DNA of 64,000 nt, taken from positions 4,402-68,401 of the forward strand of contig NZ_FCOI02000005.1 in NCBI RefSeq assembly GCF_001544795.2, read 5' to 3'. Under the pieces are notes generated by a model. That model did no database searches. It saw only the letters and a list, made by a program, of their open reading frames with translations, and was not told the origin of the DNA. How positions within the stretch are numbered: the first letter of the stretch is position 1; each line of letters begins with the position of its first letter. The stretch is from Caballeronia temeraria (lineage in GTDB: Bacteria; Pseudomonadota; Gammaproteobacteria; Burkholderiales; Burkholderiaceae). Positions 60,962-64,000 of the stretch are shown piece by piece. The translations under genes were made by a program, and so were the position numbers.

Positions 60962-61498
60962 ATGTCACGTCTTTCCCAAATCAACGTCAACGAAGCCACG
61001 GGCGTCACCGCCGATCTTTTCGCCGCCATCAAGAAGGCCGCGGGCAAGGTGCCGAACGCTTACGCGACCATCGGCACGCATAGCCCCGCCGCGCTCGGCG
61101 CCACGCTCAACGGCGACGCGATCCTCGCGAAGAGCAGCCTCGACAAGGCCGATGTCGAAGCGATCAAACTCGCGGTCAGCGAACTCGTCGGCTGTGACTA
61201 CTGTGCTGCCGCACACACGCTCGTCGGCAAGATGGTTGGGCTGTCGCAAAAGGAAACGCAGCAAATCCGCGCGGGCGAAGCGACCGGCAATGCGAAGCGC
61301 GATGCGCTCGTGCGTTTCGTGCGGCATGTCACGGGCACCACCGGCACGGTCGACGCGGCGCGTCTGAACGAAGTGCGCGAAGCAGGCTATTCGGAAGCGC
61401 AAGTGATCGACACGCTGTTCGCGATGAGCGTCATCAACTTCACGAACCTCGTGAACCGTGTGAACGACACGACGATCGACTTCCCTGCCCTCGTCTAA
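60962..61498 (+). CDS. Carboxymuconolactone decarboxylase-family (AhpD-like) protein
   Basis: A 178-residue all-helical protein. The redox motif [12 protein letters not shown] gives Glu74, Cys78, Cys81 and His85, the AhpD-type active site for peroxidase activity rather than true decarboxylation. Further family segments are [20 protein letters not shown] and [20 protein letters not shown]. It probably reduces peroxides or alkyl hydroperoxides. CAGGAGCAC precedes the ATG. Divergent from the LysR gene; its stop overlaps the convergent slipin stop by 4 bases. Confidence 0.9.
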   Translation: MSRLSQINVNEATGVTADLFAAIKKAAGKVPNAYATIGTHSPAALGATLNGDAILAKSSLDKADVEAIKLAVSELVGCDYCAAAHTLVGKMVGLSQKETQQIRAGEATGNAKRDALVRFVRHVTGTTGTVDAARLNEVREAGYSEAQVIDTLFAMSVINFTNLVNRVNDTTIDFPALV

Positions 61499-62268
61499 GT
61501 CTGCGCCGGACCTTTGGTCAGCCGGTCGATAACGGAACTCACGAGATCGACCGGCACCGGAAAGACGATCGTCGAGTTCTTGTCGCCGGCAATCGACGTC
61601 AGTGTTTGCAGATAGCGCAGTTGCATCGCCTGCGGTTGCTGCGCGAGCATCTGCGCCGCCTGCAACAGCTTCTCCGATGCCTGCAACTCGCCTTCCGCAT
61701 GGATGATCTTCGCGCGCCGCTCGCGTTCGGCTTCGGCCTGGCGAGCGATCGCGCGGATCATCGTCTCGTTGATATCGACATCCTTGATCTCGACGTTCGA
61801 TACCTTGATGCCCCACGCGTCCGTCTGCGAATCGAGCACGCGCTGGATGTCGGCGTTGAGACGTTCGCGCTCGGACAGCAACTCGTCGAGTTCGTGCTTG
61901 CCGAGGATCGCGCGCAGCGTGGTTTGCGCGAGCTGACTCGTCGCTTCGAGAAAGCGCGCGACCTGAATCACCGCCTTCTCCGGATCGACCACGCGAAAGT
62001 ACACCACCGCATTCACCTTCACCGATACGTTGTCGCGCGTGATGACGTCTTGCGGCGGCACGTCGAATACGACCGTGCGCAAGTCCATGCGCACGACCTG
62101 CTGCACGACCGGAATGATCAGCACGAGCCCCGGTCCCTTCACTTTCCAGAAGCGCCCGAGCATGAACACGACGCCGCGTTCGTACTCACGAAAAATGCGC
62201 ACCGCCGACGCGACGATAAAGATGACGAACGCGATCACGATGCCGCTGAAACCGAAGGTAAGCCCCAT
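61495..62268 (-). CDS. Slipin, SPFH/band-7 family membrane protein
   Basis: A 257-residue stomatin-like protein. One N-terminal membrane helix ([18 protein letters not shown]) precedes the SPFH domain ([60 protein letters not shown]) and a C-terminal coiled coil ([20 protein letters not shown]). Slipins oligomerise in membranes and pair with NfeD-type proteases. The gene follows nfeD by 25 bp, the standard bacterial pairing. Confidence 0.95.
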   Translation of the reverse strand: MGLTFGFSGIVIAFVIFIVASAVRIFREYERGVVFMLGRFWKVKGPGLVLIIPVVQQVVRMDLRTVVFDVPPQDVITRDNVSVKVNAVVYFRVVDPEKAVIQVARFLEATSQLAQTTLRAILGKHELDELLSERERLNADIQRVLDSQTDAWGIKVSNVEIKDVDINETMIRAIARQAEAERERRAKIIHAEGELQASEKLLQAAQMLAQQPQAMQLRYLQTLTSIAGDKNSTIVFPVPVDLVSSVIDRLTKGPAQT

Positions 62269-62293
62269 TTTTGAAACCTCGTTGTCGATGTGT

Positions 62294-63694
62294 TCAGGAA
62301 TGCCCCGCCTCGCGCTCGCCTTCGAGCGGCTCGACGGTCAGCGTGAGACCGTGACGCGAGATCACGCGCACGCGCGCGCCTTCTTGCGGCAACGCCCGTG
62401 GGGTTGCCGCCTGCACGCGCCAGCGTTCGCCATGCACGCGCGCCCAGCCGCTGCCGGACTCGTGCGCGAGCATCACGCCGATGGTGCCGAGCATCGCCTC
62501 GCCGCCGCTCACCACCGGCCGTTTGCGCGCCTTCAACGCGACGGCCGACACGGTGAACACGAAGAGCGCTGTAAAAAGCGCAAGCCCGACGACGAGGCCG
62601 ATGGGAATGCCGAAGCCGGGCACATCGGTGTCGATGAGCATGAGCGCGCCGATCGCGAACGCGATAATCCCGCCGATGCCGAGCGAGCCGAACGTCGGCA
62701 GAAACATCTCCGCGACCAGAAAGCCCATGCCGAGCACGATCAATCCCAGTCCGACGAAACTGATCGGCAGGAGTTGCAGCGCAAACAGTCCGACCAGCAG
62801 GCAGATCGCACCGGCGACGCCCGGCAGCACCATGCCGGGATTCGCGAACTCGAAGAAAAGCCCGTACATGCCGATCATCATCAGAATGAGCGCGACGCTC
62901 GGGTCCGTGATCGTCGCGAGAAAGCGGCTGCGCCAGTCGGGTTGCAGCAGGACGAGCGGGGCCTGTTTCGTCGCGAGGACATGATCGCCGCTCGCGGTTT
63001 TGACATGACGGCCGTCGAGTTTGGCGAGCAGATCGGGGATGTCGTTGGCGGTCAGGTCGATGACTTTTTGCTCCAGCGCTTCCGTCGCCGATAGCGCCAC
63101 CGCCTCGCGCACCGCGCGCTCGGCCCATTGCGCGTTGCGGCCGCGCAATTGCGCGAGGCCGCGTATGTAGGCGGCGGCGTCCTGCATCTGCTTGCGGGTT
63201 TCGGTCGACTGCGAATCCGTGCCCGACGCGGCCTTGCCCGCGCCGGAAGGCTCCCGTTCCGGCCCGCCCATGCCGAGCTGCACCGGCGACGCCGCGCCGA
63301 GATTCGTGCCGGGCGCCATCGCCGCGATATGGCTCGCGTAGGTGATATAGGTGCCCGCGCTCGCGGCGCGCGCCCCGCTCGGCGCGATGAACGCGGCCAC
63401 CGGCACCGGCGAGGCGAGCATCGCCTGGATGATCGAGCGCATGGAGAGATCGAGTCCGCCGGGCGTGTCGAGTTCCAGCACGGCGAGTTGCGCGTGTTCG
63501 TCCGCGGCGCGGGCGAGCGAGCGCACGACGAAATCCGCGCTCGCCGGACCGATCGCGCCCTTCAGCGGAATCACGACGACCGGCGCGGGCGCGAGCGCGG
63601 CGGCCACGGCGCGCATCGGCACGAACGCGAACGCCATCGACAACAGCGCGCATCCGATGCGGCTCCACAGCCAGTCAGCGAACTTCGTTCTCAT
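62294..63694 (-). CDS. NfeD-family membrane serine protease (long form)
   Basis: A 466-residue protein. It has a signal peptide or anchor ([20 protein letters not shown]), an N-terminal ClpP/S49-like protease domain with the Ser in [11 protein letters not shown] and a Lys in [10 protein letters not shown], then four or five membrane helices ([20 protein letters not shown] and after), and a C-terminal OB-fold ([20 protein letters not shown]). The protease is thought to process the partner slipin or related membrane proteins. An alanine- and glycine-rich insert ([20 protein letters not shown]) interrupts the protease domain. First gene of the operon. Confidence 0.93.
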   Translation of the reverse strand: MRTKFADWLWSRIGCALLSMAFAFVPMRAVAAALAPAPVVVIPLKGAIGPASADFVVRSLARAADEHAQLAVLELDTPGGLDLSMRSIIQAMLASPVPVAAFIAPSGARAASAGTYITYASHIAAMAPGTNLGAASPVQLGMGGPEREPSGAGKAASGTDSQSTETRKQMQDAAAYIRGLAQLRGRNAQWAERAVREAVALSATEALEQKVIDLTANDIPDLLAKLDGRHVKTASGDHVLATKQAPLVLLQPDWRSRFLATITDPSVALILMMIGMYGLFFEFANPGMVLPGVAGAICLLVGLFALQLLPISFVGLGLIVLGMGFLVAEMFLPTFGSLGIGGIIAFAIGALMLIDTDVPGFGIPIGLVVGLALFTALFVFTVSAVALKARKRPVVSGGEAMLGTIGVMLAHESGSGWARVHGERWRVQAATPRALPQEGARVRVISRHGLTLTVEPLEGEREAGHS

Positions 63695-63770
63695 CGGCGC
63701 AAACCGGGCGCGCGGCTGCGCGGCGGTTCCTCGTGTCTGGTCTCTCTTTTAGCTTAGGTCAATTGCGAAT

Positions 63771-64000
63771 TCACGGCCGGCGCGTCGTGCGGTCGATGAC
63801 CTTTTCCACATCCGCCGTCTCGCCGAGTGCCGACACGAAGCGCGCCGTGTCGAAATCGCGTGACACGCAGCCGTCGAGGTAGATGAAACGGCGCTGCAGC
63901 GTGAGCCACAGGCTCGTTTGCTCGCGCCACTGGAGCGACGCGTTCAGCGAGTTGAGACGCCGCGTCACGCTTTCGGCGATTTCCTTGTCGTAGTCGTAGC
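63771..64000 (-). CDS. BON-like domain protein, C-terminal part
   Basis: The gene runs off the right edge; 75 or so C-terminal residues are seen. The segment IAESVTRRLNSLNASLQWRE followed by RRFIYLDGCVSRDFDTARFV and ADVEKVIDRTTRRP looks like a BON domain (helix, strand, helix, strand), which in other proteins binds phospholipid or peptidoglycan. This is a judgement from a short fragment. It lies about 75 bp upstream of nfeD on the same strand. Confidence 0.5.
   Translation of the reverse strand, partial: YDYDKEIAESVTRRLNSLNASLQWREQTSLWLTLQRRFIYLDGCVSRDFDTARFVSALGETADVEKVIDRTTRRP

Noticed and set aside
1-64000. tRNA, rRNA, CRISPR arrays, insertion sequences, prophage genes
   Set aside because: None recognised on reading both strands: no transposase or integrase motifs, no regularly spaced direct repeats, and no cloverleaf noticed. 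A tRNAscan or Infernal run would be decisive for small RNAs.

Overview
The window is high-GC, gene-dense DNA from a Burkholderiaceae bacterium, most likely the Caballeronia/Paraburkholderia/Burkholderia group. The evidence is a Burkholderia-type cellulose operon (bcsD-bcsP-bcsQ-bcsA-bcsB-bcsZ-bcsC), small-protein families typical of that group (DUF3331, DUF4148, DUF2970), an H-NS protein with a histone H1-like tail, hopanoid C-3 methylase HpnR, and abundant LysR regulators. I saw no tRNA, rRNA, insertion sequence, prophage or CRISPR array. It reads as ordinary chromosome with several accessory metabolic modules. Both ends cut a gene: an ABC permease at the left and a BON-like protein at the right.

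Layout. 1-2.4 kb: end of a polyamine-type permease gene, a DUF3331 protein, an NAD(P)-binding oxidoreductase and a 65-residue orphan with a strong terminator. 2.8-15.4 kb: the cellulose operon, tightly coupled by stop/start overlaps. Its last gene, bcsC, carries an in-frame TAG at codon 241, so the outer-membrane export channel is predicted to be lost as written. 15.4-23 kb: a LysR regulator, a catecholate-siderophore receptor with its PiuC-type dioxygenase behind a Fur-box-like site, and a LysR gene divergent from a FUSC-family exporter. 23-33 kb: a CoA-transferase, a host-attachment-family protein, a berberine-bridge-type flavoenzyme, a small His-rich exported protein, the giant NAD-glutamate dehydrogenase and a cupin.

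33-38 kb: on the minus strand, a compact operon for cobalt-type nitrile hydratase (alpha, beta, and an activator fused to DUF3293), followed without real gaps by a tautomerase and an Sfp-type phosphopantetheinyl transferase. 38-47 kb: small conserved genes, an M14 peptidase/hydrolase/cupin operon, an acyl-CoA dehydrogenase, a MazG-like pyrophosphohydrolase, an NDH-2-like flavoprotein ending in a 12-bp tandem repeat, and a PanE-like reductase. 47-52 kb: two Hsp20 genes, an orphan amino-acid-binding protein, hpnR, an H-NS/H1-like protein and a small exported protein. 52-64 kb: a MocR regulator divergent from an omega-aminotransferase, a tripartite EmrAB/OprM-type efflux operon with twin perfect palindromes upstream, a LysR/AhpD-like pair, and a slipin/NfeD pair.

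The items most worth a second look are the bcsC nonsense codon, the nitrile hydratase operon with its fused activator and unexpected PPTase partner, the twin GTGCATATGCAC palindromes before the efflux operon, and the Q/P/Y-rich insert of BcsC. All functional names rest on motif and family recognition by eye; no database search was run.
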